Part shown: in pieces, positions 34,224 to 42,672 of the stretch
Layout of the letters: each line of letters begins with the position of its first letter
Numbering within the stretch: position 1 is the first letter of the stretch
Assembly: GCA_964291365.2 (NCBI GenBank)
Contig: OZ219989.1
Span: 3,534,001 to 3,598,000, forward strand
Source: JBDWFY01 sp964291365
Lineage (GTDB): Bacteria; Pseudomonadota; Alphaproteobacteria; Rhizobiales; Stappiaceae
Length of the DNA stretch: 64,000 bases
Direction: 5' to 3'
Notes under the pieces: model-generated
What the model was told of the DNA's origin: nothing
Seen by the model: the letters and a program-made list of their open reading frames with translations, nothing else
Databases searched by the model: none
Program-made: the position numbers and the translations under genes

Positions 34224-35252
34224 ATGTCTATCCGGAATAAAATCATTGGATTGCTTGGTGCTGGGGCAATAGCTTTAGGCATCACTTCACATTCTTCTGC
34301 ACAAGAGTTTGAGTTTAACTTACAAAGTTTTCTTCCAGCTCAGGCTACAATACCAAAAGAAATTATTGATGTTTGGGCTGATGATGTTGAAGCGGCATCT
34401 AATAACCGAATCAAAATCAACCGATATCCAGCAATGCAACTAGGTGGTGCACCACCCGAGTTACTGGATCAAGTATTAGATGGTGTTATTGATTTAACTT
34501 GGAATGTAATAGGTTATACACCCGGTCGTTTTCCATCCACAGAAGTTTTTGAACTACCATTTTTGGTCAATGATGCCGAAATTGCATCCGCAGCATTTTG
34601 GACAATGCTGGACGAAGATATCGCGCAACGTGAGTTTTCAGATTTCAAAGTTTTAGGTGGTTGGGTGCATGGACCTGGTGTTATTCACTCTAGTGACGAA
34701 GTAAGAACACCGGCAGACTTCAACGGTAAAAAGATCCGTGGCGCTTCAAGACAAGTTAACGCTCTTCTTAAAACATTGGGAGCTACTCCGGTCGGTATGC
34801 CTGTTCCAGCAGTACCTGAGGCACTATCAAAAGGCGTAATTGACGGGACAACAATTCCTTGGGAAGTGACTAAAGCACTTAAAGTTCCAGAATTGGTTGA
34901 AAATCATACCGAGTTTACTGGACCAATGATGTATACGGTTACATTCGTTCTCGCAATGAACAAAGATAAATTCAATTCACTACCTGATGATCTGCAAAAA
35001 GTACTTGAAGAAAACTCTGGAATTAAATTTTCAAGATTTGCAGGTCGCACCCAACAAGCTTTTGATGATCCCGCACGTGAAATTGCACTTGATCGTGGTA
35101 ATAACATTGTCACACTTGATGCGAATGAATCTGCAGAATGGGCAAACGCTTCTCAACCAGTTTATGACGTTTGGCTCTCAGAAATGAAAGAAGCAGGAAT
35201 AGATGGGCAAGCACTCATTGATCGCGCCAAAAAATTAATGTCAGAACTGTGA
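34224..35252 (+). CDS. dctP: TRAP transporter substrate-binding protein (DctP)
   Basis: A periplasmic protein of 342 residues with a signal peptide ending SHSSAQ, then the DctP fold. The carboxylate-binding Arg is expected in FNGKKIRGASRQVN; GVIDGTTIPWE and FVLAMNKDKFNSLPDD are also typical. A strong ggaggaatta site supports high expression. First gene of dctP-dctQ-dctM. The ligand is an organic acid; given the neighbours, an aromatic acid is plausible but not shown. Confidence 0.93.
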   Translation: MSIRNKIIGLLGAGAIALGITSHSSAQEFEFNLQSFLPAQATIPKEIIDVWADDVEAASNNRIKINRYPAMQLGGAPPELLDQVLDGVIDLTWNVIGYTPGRFPSTEVFELPFLVNDAEIASAAFWTMLDEDIAQREFSDFKVLGGWVHGPGVIHSSDEVRTPADFNGKKIRGASRQVNALLKTLGATPVGMPVPAVPEALSKGVIDGTTIPWEVTKALKVPELVENHTEFTGPMMYTVTFVLAMNKDKFNSLPDDLQKVLEENSGIKFSRFAGRTQQAFDDPAREIALDRGNNIVTLDANESAEWANASQPVYDVWLSEMKEAGIDGQALIDRAKKLMSEL

Positions 35253-35264
35253 TTTTTACAAGCT

Positions 35265-35293
35265 CTACCGCATGATTTTAAATTGTGCGGTAG
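35265..35293 (+). terminator. Intercistronic hairpin after dctP
   Basis: CTACCGCA and TGCGGTAG form an 8-bp stem with a 13-base loop, followed by a short T-rich run. Such hairpins between a binding-protein gene and its permeases usually stabilise or partially terminate the transcript, giving more binding protein than permease. Confidence 0.7.
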
Positions 35294-35328
35294 CATCTTA
35301 ATTTTCCTATTTGAAAGCAATACCAAAA

Positions 35329-35910
35329 ATGCATCGGGGTGTTGAACTACTAGCCAGAACAATGGCATTAATAGGCGGAATCGTTCTTTGCCTATTGATT
35401 GTTTTGACGACTGCATCTGTATTTGGTCGTTTGCTTAACACTTTAATGCATGGTCCAATCGGGATTATTGCACCTGACTTTGCAACTTTTATGCTGGAAC
35501 TAGATGTGGGACCAATCAATGGTGACTTTGAATTGGTAGAAGCCGGAGTCGCCTTCGCAATATTCGCATTTATCCCCTATTGTCAATTTACCTCAGGACA
35601 CGCGGTTGTAGATATTTTAACCAGTCAATTTGGTTTTAAGTTCAATAGTTTTCTCAAAATGCTCGGTGAAGTTTTGTTTGCTACAGTTCTTACTGTTATT
35701 GCTATTCAACTCTTCAATGGCATGCTAGCCAAACGTGAATTTGGTGAAACAACATTCCTGCTTCAATTCCCAATTTGGTGGTCTTACGCATTCAGTTTAT
35801 TTGCAGCAATTACAGCAGCTATTGTTGCAATTTACATGGCTATAATACGAATTCTAGAATTCTACTCTGGTAAGTTAATCATTTCCATTGAACAGGAGAC
35901 GAGCCATTGA
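35329..35910 (+). CDS. dctQ: TRAP transporter small permease (DctQ)
   Basis: A 193-residue inner-membrane protein with about four hydrophobic segments (LIGGIVLCLLIVLTTASVF, FAIFAFIPYCQFTSG, VLFATVLTVIAIQLF, AFSLFAAITAAIVAIYMAI), the DctQ pattern. An in-frame TTG 18 bases upstream (35311) is an alternative start. The stop overlaps the dctM TTG start by three bases. Confidence 0.85.
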   Translation: MHRGVELLARTMALIGGIVLCLLIVLTTASVFGRLLNTLMHGPIGIIAPDFATFMLELDVGPINGDFELVEAGVAFAIFAFIPYCQFTSGHAVVDILTSQFGFKFNSFLKMLGEVLFATVLTVIAIQLFNGMLAKREFGETTFLLQFPIWWSYAFSLFAAITAAIVAIYMAIIRILEFYSGKLIISIEQETSH

Positions 35911-37397
35911 CTGACCTTGTAATTGGGTTTTTATCTTTTCCAGCTTTGCTTATTTTTATTTTCTTACGAATTCCAATTGGATTAGCAATGTTTTTAACGG
36001 GAGTAATTGGATTAGTTTTAATTACTGGAAATCTAAATATCCCCCTTGGCCGCTTAAAATCAGAAGCCTATACAACATTTTCTAGTTATTCTCTCTCAAT
36101 AATTCCCCTATTTTTGCTGATGGGACATTTTGCAACATTAGGTGGGATGTCAACCGCGCTATTTAAAGCTGCAGAAAGTTTTCTCGGGCATCGAAAAGGT
36201 GGTGTTGCGATGGCCGCGGTTGGAGCATGTGCTGGTTTTGGTGCAATATGTGGATCTTCGTTAGCAACCGCAGCAACAATGGGGAAAGTTGCTCTCCCTG
36301 AACTGAGAAGATATGGATATTCTGGCGGATTTTCGACCGCTACTCTTGCTGCTGGTGGAACTTTAGGTATCTTAATCCCACCATCCGTAATATTAGTGAT
36401 TTACGCAATACTCACCGAGCAGAATATTGCCAAATTATTTTTAGCGGCATTTATACCCGGTATTTTAGCTGCACTGGGTTATATAGCTGCGATTTCAATT
36501 TATGTACGACTTTACCCAGATAGTGCCGGTTTGCGTCCAGCAATCCCCTACTTTGAACGATTCCGATCATTGATCAATGTCTGGCCTGTGTTAATTGTAT
36601 TTGGATTAGTAGTAGGAGGAATTTACTTAGGTTGGTTTACTCCCACTGAAGGAGCGGCAATTGGTGCCGCAGGAACTGGTCTTATTGCATTCTTGTCTGG
36701 AGGATTGACAAAAAATTCTTTGGTAGAATGTTTCTTAGCAACCGCGCGCTCCACAGCAATGATCTTTTTCATTATTTTAGGAGCTGCGTTTTATAATGGG
36801 TTTCTTGCCCTCTCAAACGTCCCTCAAGAAATTTCAAATTTTGTTGTAAGTCAAGGCTTTAGTCCATGGATGGTCTTGATATTGATTTTGTTGTTCTATT
36901 TGATTCTAGGTTGTGTAATGGACAGTTTAAGCATGATTTTATTAACGATTCCTATTTTTTTTCCAGTCATTTCTGTATTAGATTTTGGTTTGGTTGACCT
37001 AATAGCAATGCAACATCAAGCTGCACAAGATGTATTGAATAGTTCAAAGGACTTACTTCCGGAACTTCGAGCTCAAACTGAAAACCTAATTGCTATCGGT
37101 GCAGAAATTCCCCGAGAAATTCAAAAACTGCTTGATATCCGAGTAACGCAAGGAATGGCTGATCGAATCGCATTAGAACAAACTGCAATTTGGTTCGGTA
37201 TTTTAGTGCTGATAGTTGTGGAAGTTGGATTGATTACCCCACCAGTAGGGATGAATCTATTTATTATAAACGCGTTAGATCGCGAAACTCGAATGTTAGA
37301 TACCTATAAAGCAGTGATATTTTTTGTCGGTTCAGACATCATTCGCGTCATTGTCTTAGTTTCATTCCCAATAATCACTTTGTTTCTAATTTCATAG
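35907..37397 (+). CDS. dctM: TRAP transporter large permease (DctM) with an extra loop
   Basis: A 496-residue integral membrane protein with the DctM signatures GMSTALFKAAESFLGHRKGG, GGTLGILIPPSVILV, FTPTEGAAIGA and GLITPPVGMNLF. It starts with TTG, supported by aggagacgagccat upstream. Between TIPIFFPVISVL and AIWFGILVLIVVEVG it carries an insertion of roughly 60 charged, helical residues (QAAQDVLNSSKDLLPELRAQ...) not usual for the family. Confidence 0.92.
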   Translation: MTDLVIGFLSFPALLIFIFLRIPIGLAMFLTGVIGLVLITGNLNIPLGRLKSEAYTTFSSYSLSIIPLFLLMGHFATLGGMSTALFKAAESFLGHRKGGVAMAAVGACAGFGAICGSSLATAATMGKVALPELRRYGYSGGFSTATLAAGGTLGILIPPSVILVIYAILTEQNIAKLFLAAFIPGILAALGYIAAISIYVRLYPDSAGLRPAIPYFERFRSLINVWPVLIVFGLVVGGIYLGWFTPTEGAAIGAAGTGLIAFLSGGLTKNSLVECFLATARSTAMIFFIILGAAFYNGFLALSNVPQEISNFVVSQGFSPWMVLILILLFYLILGCVMDSLSMILLTIPIFFPVISVLDFGLVDLIAMQHQAAQDVLNSSKDLLPELRAQTENLIAIGAEIPREIQKLLDIRVTQGMADRIALEQTAIWFGILVLIVVEVGLITPPVGMNLFIINALDRETRMLDTYKAVIFFVGSDIIRVIVLVSFPIITLFLIS

Positions 37398-37774
37398 ATT
37401 TGTCAACATTGTATCAGCGATAGTCCAAAACTATTCTAGTTGTTTCATTGAAAATTACTAACTGATTATATGCAAACATGTCAAATAATGAAAACTCTAT
37501 AGGATTGTTACATAGTTCCTTTGCTACATTACAGACTAAAAAATTTAGTAGAAATAGAATCACCTTTTACTTTAATACCGATAAAATGCGTTACTAATTT
37601 TAACTGGCAATACATGTATTACGACTCAAAAAGGATCAAGTTAGTTTAAGTCCATCAAAACAACAGGCGCAAACCGAATTTTAATAGTTTACCTGAAAAT
37701 AGATTAATGGTATGTTGCAACATTACAATCAATATAAACTTCCAACTTAATATATGACTGAATTTCGACAAACA
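37398..37774. other. Gene-free stretch after the TRAP operon
   Basis: No coding frame with a start signal and no strong hairpin with a T-run seen. Simple AT-rich sequence separating the TRAP operon from the accessory patch. Confidence 0.5.
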
Positions 37775-38092
37775 CTATGCACGCAAACTAACTTCCTTCA
37801 ATAAATTTAAGAGCTGAGTTATGCGGTAGTCCAAAACCTTAAGTTGTTGAACATTAATTTTCATTGATGAACGATATTGATTAAGAATTCCCATAGTCTG
37901 CCCAACTACAGAAATGTTAGCCATAACCAATTTTCTTTTATCATCTCCCCAATTTTTTTCATTTATTTTTACAAGGTCCATGCAAGAGTCTATGGTTTGA
38001 TTAACCTCAGTAACTCCATATCCCTTGAGTTTTTGTAAATCAACCAATGTTTCATTCACCAAATTTTCAAGTTCAAAATTCACTTCTTGCAT
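37775..38092 (-). CDS. Hypothetical helical protein
   Basis: A 105-residue protein starting MQEVNFELENLVNETLVDLQ, preceded by aaaggagcaaaat, so it is probably translated. Leu/Asn-rich and helical throughout, coiled-coil-like near the end (VLDYRITQLLNLLKEVS). No signal peptide or membrane segment. Function and family not recognised. Confidence 0.6.
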   Translation of the reverse strand: MQEVNFELENLVNETLVDLQKLKGYGVTEVNQTIDSCMDLVKINEKNWGDDKRKLVMANISVVGQTMGILNQYRSSMKINVQQLKVLDYRITQLLNLLKEVSLRA

Positions 38093-38208
38093 ATTTTGCT
38101 CCTTTATTTTTGAGTTAGTACATTTAATATACAAATATCCAATGTAAAGTCAAATAATAAACTCAAAATAGACGTTTAGGAAACTAAATCCAACTCATTA
38201 AGCAACCA

Positions 38209-38343
38209 TTATCCCAATAATACACCTACTAAAATACCACCTATTGTCAACAAAACTCCTAATAGCGCAAGTAACAAGTTGATTTTCCATCGTCTAGCAT
38301 ATTTTACTCTTGACTTTGAAGTCTGGAGCTGCCAAAATTCAAT
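38209..38343 (-). pseudogene. Small membrane-protein remnant
   Basis: The frame after a TAA reads IEFWQLQTSKSRVKYARRWK and then a clean transmembrane segment (INLLLALLGVLLTIGGILVG) and stop. The positively charged flank before the segment looks genuinely protein-coding, but no ATG/GTG/TTG start or ribosome-binding site lies in frame. Likely a 5'-truncated or start-mutated gene. Confidence 0.35.
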
Positions 38344-38579
38344 TTAATTGGATAAAAATGTTGATAACTGACTTGTTTCAACTTAAATTTTCACTGGAGA
38401 AAGTGAAGTAAACAACATATGAATCTGCTAACAGGAGGTAATTTTTAAACTATGTCTTGATATTCAGATTTGCAACACTTACATGTACAATGATGGAGAA
38501 TTTTGTGGTCGATATACTGAAAAAGCATAAATAACTACATGGTGAAAGAGTTATTTTTAAGCGTCCGTTTAGAAATTAT

Positions 38580-38861
38580 ATGAAAAAGAATAGAGATAAG
38601 GTGCTGATGTACAGAATTGATTGGATGATTTCAAAAGTAATTGAAAATCCGCAAATTGGTGAAAGAAAAACAGGTATACTTTTTGGGGTTAAAGTACGTA
38701 AAATAAGTTATAACGGTAAGAAATATTTGATTGCATTCAAGGAAGTACCAGTTATGAATAACCTGACAAAAACATTGACTCAACCAATTATTGAGTTTTA
38801 TCAAGTGGGAATTTACCAAGGATTTTATAAGAAACTTGAAAATTATCTTAGTTCGTGTTAA
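38580..38861 (+). CDS. RelE/ParE-superfamily toxin-like protein
   Basis: 93 residues from the first ATG with the RelE-like pattern VIENPQIGERKTGILFGVKV, KISYNGKKYLIAFKEV and a terminal YQGFYKKLENYL. The frame is open for several codons upstream (GERVIFKRPFRNY before the ATG) and those residues fit the family N-terminus, so the true start may be a rare codon such as ATT at 38553, after gaaagag. It lies 25 bases before a same-strand partner gene. Confidence 0.62.
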   Translation: MKKNRDKVLMYRIDWMISKVIENPQIGERKTGILFGVKVRKISYNGKKYLIAFKEVPVMNNLTKTLTQPIIEFYQVGIYQGFYKKLENYLSSC

Positions 38862-38886
38862 ATATATACAAAAGAGAAAATTATAA

Positions 38887-39195
38887 ATGTCACAATTAGC
38901 TAAAACATTGGATGAAACTGTTGTGATTTCGCCATTAGATAATTCTAGTGGGTCAAAACAACGTTCATTCCGCACTCGAAAAGAAGATTTTACCTATAAG
39001 GAAGTATTCGGTGACTTATCAAACGCTGAATTTACAACTGAGGAGGCACTATCTTATATGGAAATTACTGAAGAGGAGTTTCTGAAGTTATTGCAATCCA
39101 AGGGTTATTGTTCTACCGGAAAATTAGATAAAGATCAGACATTTCCAGTAAAATTTATTCAATCAATAGATCCTGAGAAATGGATATTAGATTGA
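38887..39195 (+). CDS. Putative antitoxin partner of the RelE-like gene
   Basis: A 102-residue acidic protein. The middle part (EFTTEEALSYMEITEEEF then LKLLQSKGY) resembles the helix-turn-helix of excisionase-like antitoxins; no other motif is seen. The position directly downstream of a RelE-like gene is the reverse of the classical order but common in HigBA-like pairs. Antitoxin role is inference. Confidence 0.55.
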   Translation: MSQLAKTLDETVVISPLDNSSGSKQRSFRTRKEDFTYKEVFGDLSNAEFTTEEALSYMEITEEEFLKLLQSKGYCSTGKLDKDQTFPVKFIQSIDPEKWILD

Positions 39196-39213
39196 TGGAT
39201 TTGATATTCATAA

Positions 39214-39320
39214 ATGAGACATATAAACAAAAGTGCCAATGGTTTAGCATCATTTTGGGCATTATTAAAACAAGGGTATTATGGCACTTACCACAAGATG
39301 AGTGAAAAACAGCTGTACCC
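39214..39320 (+). mobile_element. IS1595-type transposase C-terminal remnant
   Basis: The frame from 39214 reads MRHINKSANGLASFWALLKQ then GYYGTYHKMSEKQL, matching the end of IS1595-family transposases (H-x-N...G...FW-LLK-G-Y-GTYH-MS). Only about 35 residues survive, and the sequence then runs into the recombinase remnant. Confidence 0.68.
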
Positions 39321-39321
39321 T

Positions 39322-39455
39322 TACAGTTTCAAAAAATTGTTAATGCTACTTTGATCAAGTGGCCACCACGATCTGATAAGAATTACAACGGTAAAATCAA
39401 TTCACATTCACGTGTTTAACATTTTAATGTCTTTATTCATCCCAAGCGAGATGAT
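39322..39455 (-). pseudogene. FimB-like recombinase gene fragment
   Basis: Nucleotide alignment by eye to 25748-25870: tttcaa...ttgttaat..ctac.tttgatcaagtggccaccacg and tctgataag..., ending with ttattcatccc. It is riddled with small indels and stops. It shows that the recombinase element was once present outside the 20-30 kb island. Confidence 0.65.
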
Positions 39456-39627
39456 CCAAATCGTATATGATTTTCTAATAGACACTAATGAAAACTGAAA
39501 AATTGTTTAATGGAACAAAAATTAACAAGGCAGAAAAGTGATAACATCCGAAGATATTATCACTTAACGCGCTCATCACTCATCAATTATTGTTCTCACA
39601 ATTGATTTATTGTGCTGTTATAATTTA

Positions 39628-39801
39628 CTACCACCAGTCGTGTCCCAAACCTGCTCCCAAAACAGCAAAACTACAAGCCCACTGTCCAACGAATTGGTTT
39701 GAATAATCAATGTTCTCACGGCACGAATCATCTGTTATGTGATCTGTATCACAACCAGCAAGCACAGAAACAACTGCTATAGCAATTAGAAGGTTTCTCA
39801 T
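39628..39801 (-). CDS. Small lipoprotein with WW tail (57 aa)
   Basis: Signal peptide MRNLLIAIAVVSVLAGC with lipobox LAGC (Cys17), mature part with two Cys and a Trp, and C-terminus GLGHDWW. The ATG at 39801 has aaaggagtcagtcaa upstream; the frame is open further but without a site. The tail resembles that of the lipoprotein at 62704 (NWGHGWW). Confidence 0.72.
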   Translation of the reverse strand: MRNLLIAIAVVSVLAGCDTDHITDDSCRENIDYSNQFVGQWACSFAVLGAGLGHDWW

Positions 39802-39844
39802 TTGACTGACTCCTTTAAAATTATTGATCAACAATGATCAGCTA

Positions 39845-39872
39845 AATACAGGAAATTAACACCAGCTGTCAA
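39845..39872 (-). promoter_or_regulatory. Promoter of lipoprotein 39628
   Basis: On the minus strand TTGACA (39867-39872) is followed after 16 bases by TGTATT (39845-39850), about 45 bases before the start codon. Confidence 0.5.
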
Positions 39873-39979
39873 ATACACTTTGCCTTATGACAACTTTTAA
39901 AATTCCCATAAATTAGCATGGTTATTGATATTATTTTATATTATCAATTGTAAAATGAAAGAGATAATTTTACATTTAC

Positions 39980-39998
39980 ATGTGACAAATTGTCACAT
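39980..39998. promoter_or_regulatory. Perfect 19-bp palindrome, lipoprotein-type operator
   Basis: ATGTGACAAATTGTCACAT is a perfect inverted repeat around a central A. It is the cleanest member of a family of sites upstream of minilipoprotein genes (20538, 24353, 63192). It lies about 180 bases upstream of the lipoprotein start at 39801. Spacing between TGTGA and TCACA is seven, not the six of CRP. Confidence 0.55.
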
Positions 39999-40173
39999 AA
40001 ACTTTCAGTCTTTGATTGAATGAAATTTCAAATTACTAAAAACAGAATTTTCTCTTTTAATCAAAATTTACTCCTTAATAATTGAGTAAGTACTTAATAA
40101 TATATTAATTTCCCATGTAAAGTTTGGTAATATATTCAAAATAGAATTTTAGTAAATTTAGTCCAAATCAGCA

Positions 40174-40626
40174 TTACCCACGGTGTCTAATACTACGTAT
40201 TAACTCTGTAATAGACCTGATTATAGAGTTAATTCCACTAAACCCCTTTTGAAACCCAGATAACAAAAGAATAATTAGTGCTATGTTCCAAAAACCAGCT
40301 ATATCATTCCATATTATATAACCAGCACCGGCTAAACAAAAAATTACACCTAACCATCTTGTATATAGGTTTGTGTACGCCTGTTTATCGCCAAAATGGA
40401 ATCTCTTCTGTCTAAACGTTTCGTCATATTTCTCTATGTTATCTGTAGCTCATTTTATAAAACCAGGATTGAATTCTTCAATTGAGGAAATTAATAAATC
40501 TGGTCTGTCATTAAATTGAGCGAAATTTGCAATAAATTGTATATTATGCGGAATTTCATCTTTTGCTACACACTGAGAGTCAGGATTGCTTATTTATTTC
40601 CCAGTTTCAGGTGGTTCATTGGTCAT
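40174..40626 (-). pseudogene. Membrane-protein pseudogene with two in-frame stops
   Basis: A single 151-codon frame starts with ATG overlapping the stop of the upstream gene (ATGA) and reads MTNEPPETGK, TAA, ISNPDSQ...EEFNPGFIK, TGA, ATDNIEKYDETFRQKRFHFG, then two hydrophobic segments (WLGVIFCLAGAGYIIW, GFWNIALIILLLSGF). Codon use and membrane pattern continue past both stops, so these are nonsense mutations in a formerly intact gene. It was the second gene of an operon with 40623-40883. Confidence 0.65.
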
Positions 40627-40883
40627 TCAATTTGACCTTTTTCTTCAAAAAATTCAGAATATGTTTTCTTAAACCCGAAAAACATTAGTGCTGGAAGGGC
40701 CGAAATATGTAAATACAGATTACTTTGTCCCAGTTTGTCCCACGCATCTTCAACTTTTGAAGGGTCTAAAGTGACGCAATCTTCATAGTAGTTTGAAAAG
40801 TCAATAAACTCCTCCCAAGTGGGAAGTTCTTTATTAACCACCATTTCACTTTTAGTTTCAGAGGAACTGATAGTTTTTGACAT
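40623..40883 (-). CDS. Hypothetical acidic protein
   Basis: 86 residues from the ATG at 40883, preceded by ttggagattaaacta. It begins MSKTISSSETKSEM and contains PTWEEFIDFSNYYEDCVTLD; no known family. The stop overlaps the start of the membrane-protein pseudogene, so the pair formed an operon. Confidence 0.6.
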   Translation of the reverse strand: MSKTISSSETKSEMVVNKELPTWEEFIDFSNYYEDCVTLDPSKVEDAWDKLGQSNLYLHISALPALMFFGFKKTYSEFFEEKGQIE

Positions 40884-41224
40884 TAGTTTAATCTCCAATA
40901 TTATTTTTAGAGAATTCAGATTTTAGTTGTATTTCCAATTTGTGAAATTCAAATTTAACACAAATGTATAACTTTTCCTAATTATTATTTCTTAGATATT
41001 GAGACTACTTTTTGTACTTATATATTGTAAATAATAATCGTCATCAAAAATGTCAAATATATTTTAAAAATTAAAAAGTATTTAGCGTTAGTCTTTGAAA
41101 TAATTAAGTTGTTTTTTTTGGAAATTTTGTTAAAGAAGTATTGACAAAATAATCCAAAAAAATTTTTGAATAAAGACTATTGAATCTTCACTTATGTGTC
41201 TAAAATTCTGAATGGGAAAGAGCA

Positions 41225-42592
41225 TTGTCAAACTCACCTAATTCAAAAGATCGAAAGATTCAAACTGCTGAATCCTTCCATGGAACTACCGCGGGTTACA
41301 TGCCTGGTTTTGGTAATGATTTTGAAACCGAAGCACTACCTGATGCTTTACCAAAGGGACAAAATTCACCTCAGAAATGTAACTATGGTCTTTATGCAGA
41401 GCAACTATCGGGCACTCCATTTACAGCACCGCGTGATCAAAATGAACGTACCTGGTGCTACCGAATTAGGCCATCCGTTAGACATACCAGCCAATTTCGG
41501 GAAATTGAGCTACCATACTGGAAGACTGCACCGCATATCTTACGTGATGTGATTTCATTGGGGCAACATCGATGGGATCCGATTCCACTTAATGAACACG
41601 GACAAACATTTATTACTGGAATGCACACCATGACCACGGCTGGTGATGTTCATACCCAGATTGGTATGGCCGCACATGTCTATTTAGCAACGGAAAGTAT
41701 GATAGATGAGTATTTTTATTCTGCGGACTCTGAATTACTTGTCGTACCACAAGATGGCGCACTTATATTTCATACCGAACTTGGAAAAATTGAACTTGGG
41801 CCAAAAGAGGTTGCAATTATTCCCCGTGGATTAGTATACCGCGTCGAAATTATTGGCAAACAAGCGCGAGGTTTTGTTTGTGAGAATTATGGGGCAAAAT
41901 TTTCATTACCTAATCGCGGACCAATTGGTGCAAATTGTTTAGCAAATCCAAGAGACTTCAAAACACCACACGCGGCATTTGAGGATCGTGAATGTCCGTC
42001 AAAAGTCACAATAAAATGGTGTGGGCGGTTTTACGAAACAGAAATTGACCATTCACCGTTGGATGTCGTCGCATGGCACGGTAATTATGCACCATGTAAG
42101 TATGATCTTAATACCTTTTCACCGGTAGGCGCGATTCTATTTGATCATCCTGACCCATCAATATTTACAGTGTTAACAGCACCGTCTGGAGTAGAAGGGA
42201 CTGCTAATATTGATTTTGTCTTATTTCGAGATCGATGGAATGTTGCTGAACACACTTTCCGACCACCTTGGTACCATAAAAATATTATGTCTGAACTGAT
42301 GGGTAATATTTATGGAATTTATGATGCAAAACCTGAAGGATTTCAACCTGGTGGACTGAGTTTGCACAATATGATGTTACCACATGGACCAGATAATACG
42401 GCGTTTACCAACGCGTCAAATGCAGAATTGAAACCACATAAATTAGAAAATACCATGAGTTTTATGTTTGAAACTCGCTTTCCGCAGCAATTAACAAAAT
42501 TTGCTGCGGAAGAAGCTCCCGTACAAAAGGACTATGCGGAGTGTTGGGTTGAACTTGAGAAAAAATTTGATGGCACTCTTGGAGTGAAATAG
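41225..42592 (+). CDS. hmgA: Homogentisate 1,2-dioxygenase
   Basis: Fe(II) ring-cleavage enzyme converting homogentisate to maleylacetoacetate. The 455 residues include YMPGFGNDFETEALPDALPK, the metal-ligand segment PPWYHKNIMSELMG and SLHNMMLPHGPDN. The start is a TTG at 41225 after gggaaagag; the next in-frame ATG would remove conserved residues. First of a same-strand homogentisate cluster, with fumarylacetoacetase 80 bases downstream. Confidence 0.95.
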   Translation: MSNSPNSKDRKIQTAESFHGTTAGYMPGFGNDFETEALPDALPKGQNSPQKCNYGLYAEQLSGTPFTAPRDQNERTWCYRIRPSVRHTSQFREIELPYWKTAPHILRDVISLGQHRWDPIPLNEHGQTFITGMHTMTTAGDVHTQIGMAAHVYLATESMIDEYFYSADSELLVVPQDGALIFHTELGKIELGPKEVAIIPRGLVYRVEIIGKQARGFVCENYGAKFSLPNRGPIGANCLANPRDFKTPHAAFEDRECPSKVTIKWCGRFYETEIDHSPLDVVAWHGNYAPCKYDLNTFSPVGAILFDHPDPSIFTVLTAPSGVEGTANIDFVLFRDRWNVAEHTFRPPWYHKNIMSELMGNIYGIYDAKPEGFQPGGLSLHNMMLPHGPDNTAFTNASNAELKPHKLENTMSFMFETRFPQQLTKFAAEEAPVQKDYAECWVELEKKFDGTLGVK

Positions 42593-42672
42593 ATCTATTA
42601 AAATCAAATTAAGGCATTTATGTTTGTCAATATTGCGATTTATACTACAGAAAACTAGGGAAATTTTGTTTC

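Noticed and set aside
39980..39998. CRP binding site
   Set aside because: The arms TGTGA and TCACA are present but separated by seven bases, not six, and the symmetric core extends to TGTGACAA/TTGTCACA; a different regulator fits better.
32938..40626. TGA read as tryptophan (in parE remnant after SRF and in the membrane-protein pseudogene after FIK)
   Set aside because: TGA is used as the true stop in intact genes such as paaG and the RHH antitoxin, and both loci carry other lesions (frameshift, TAA).
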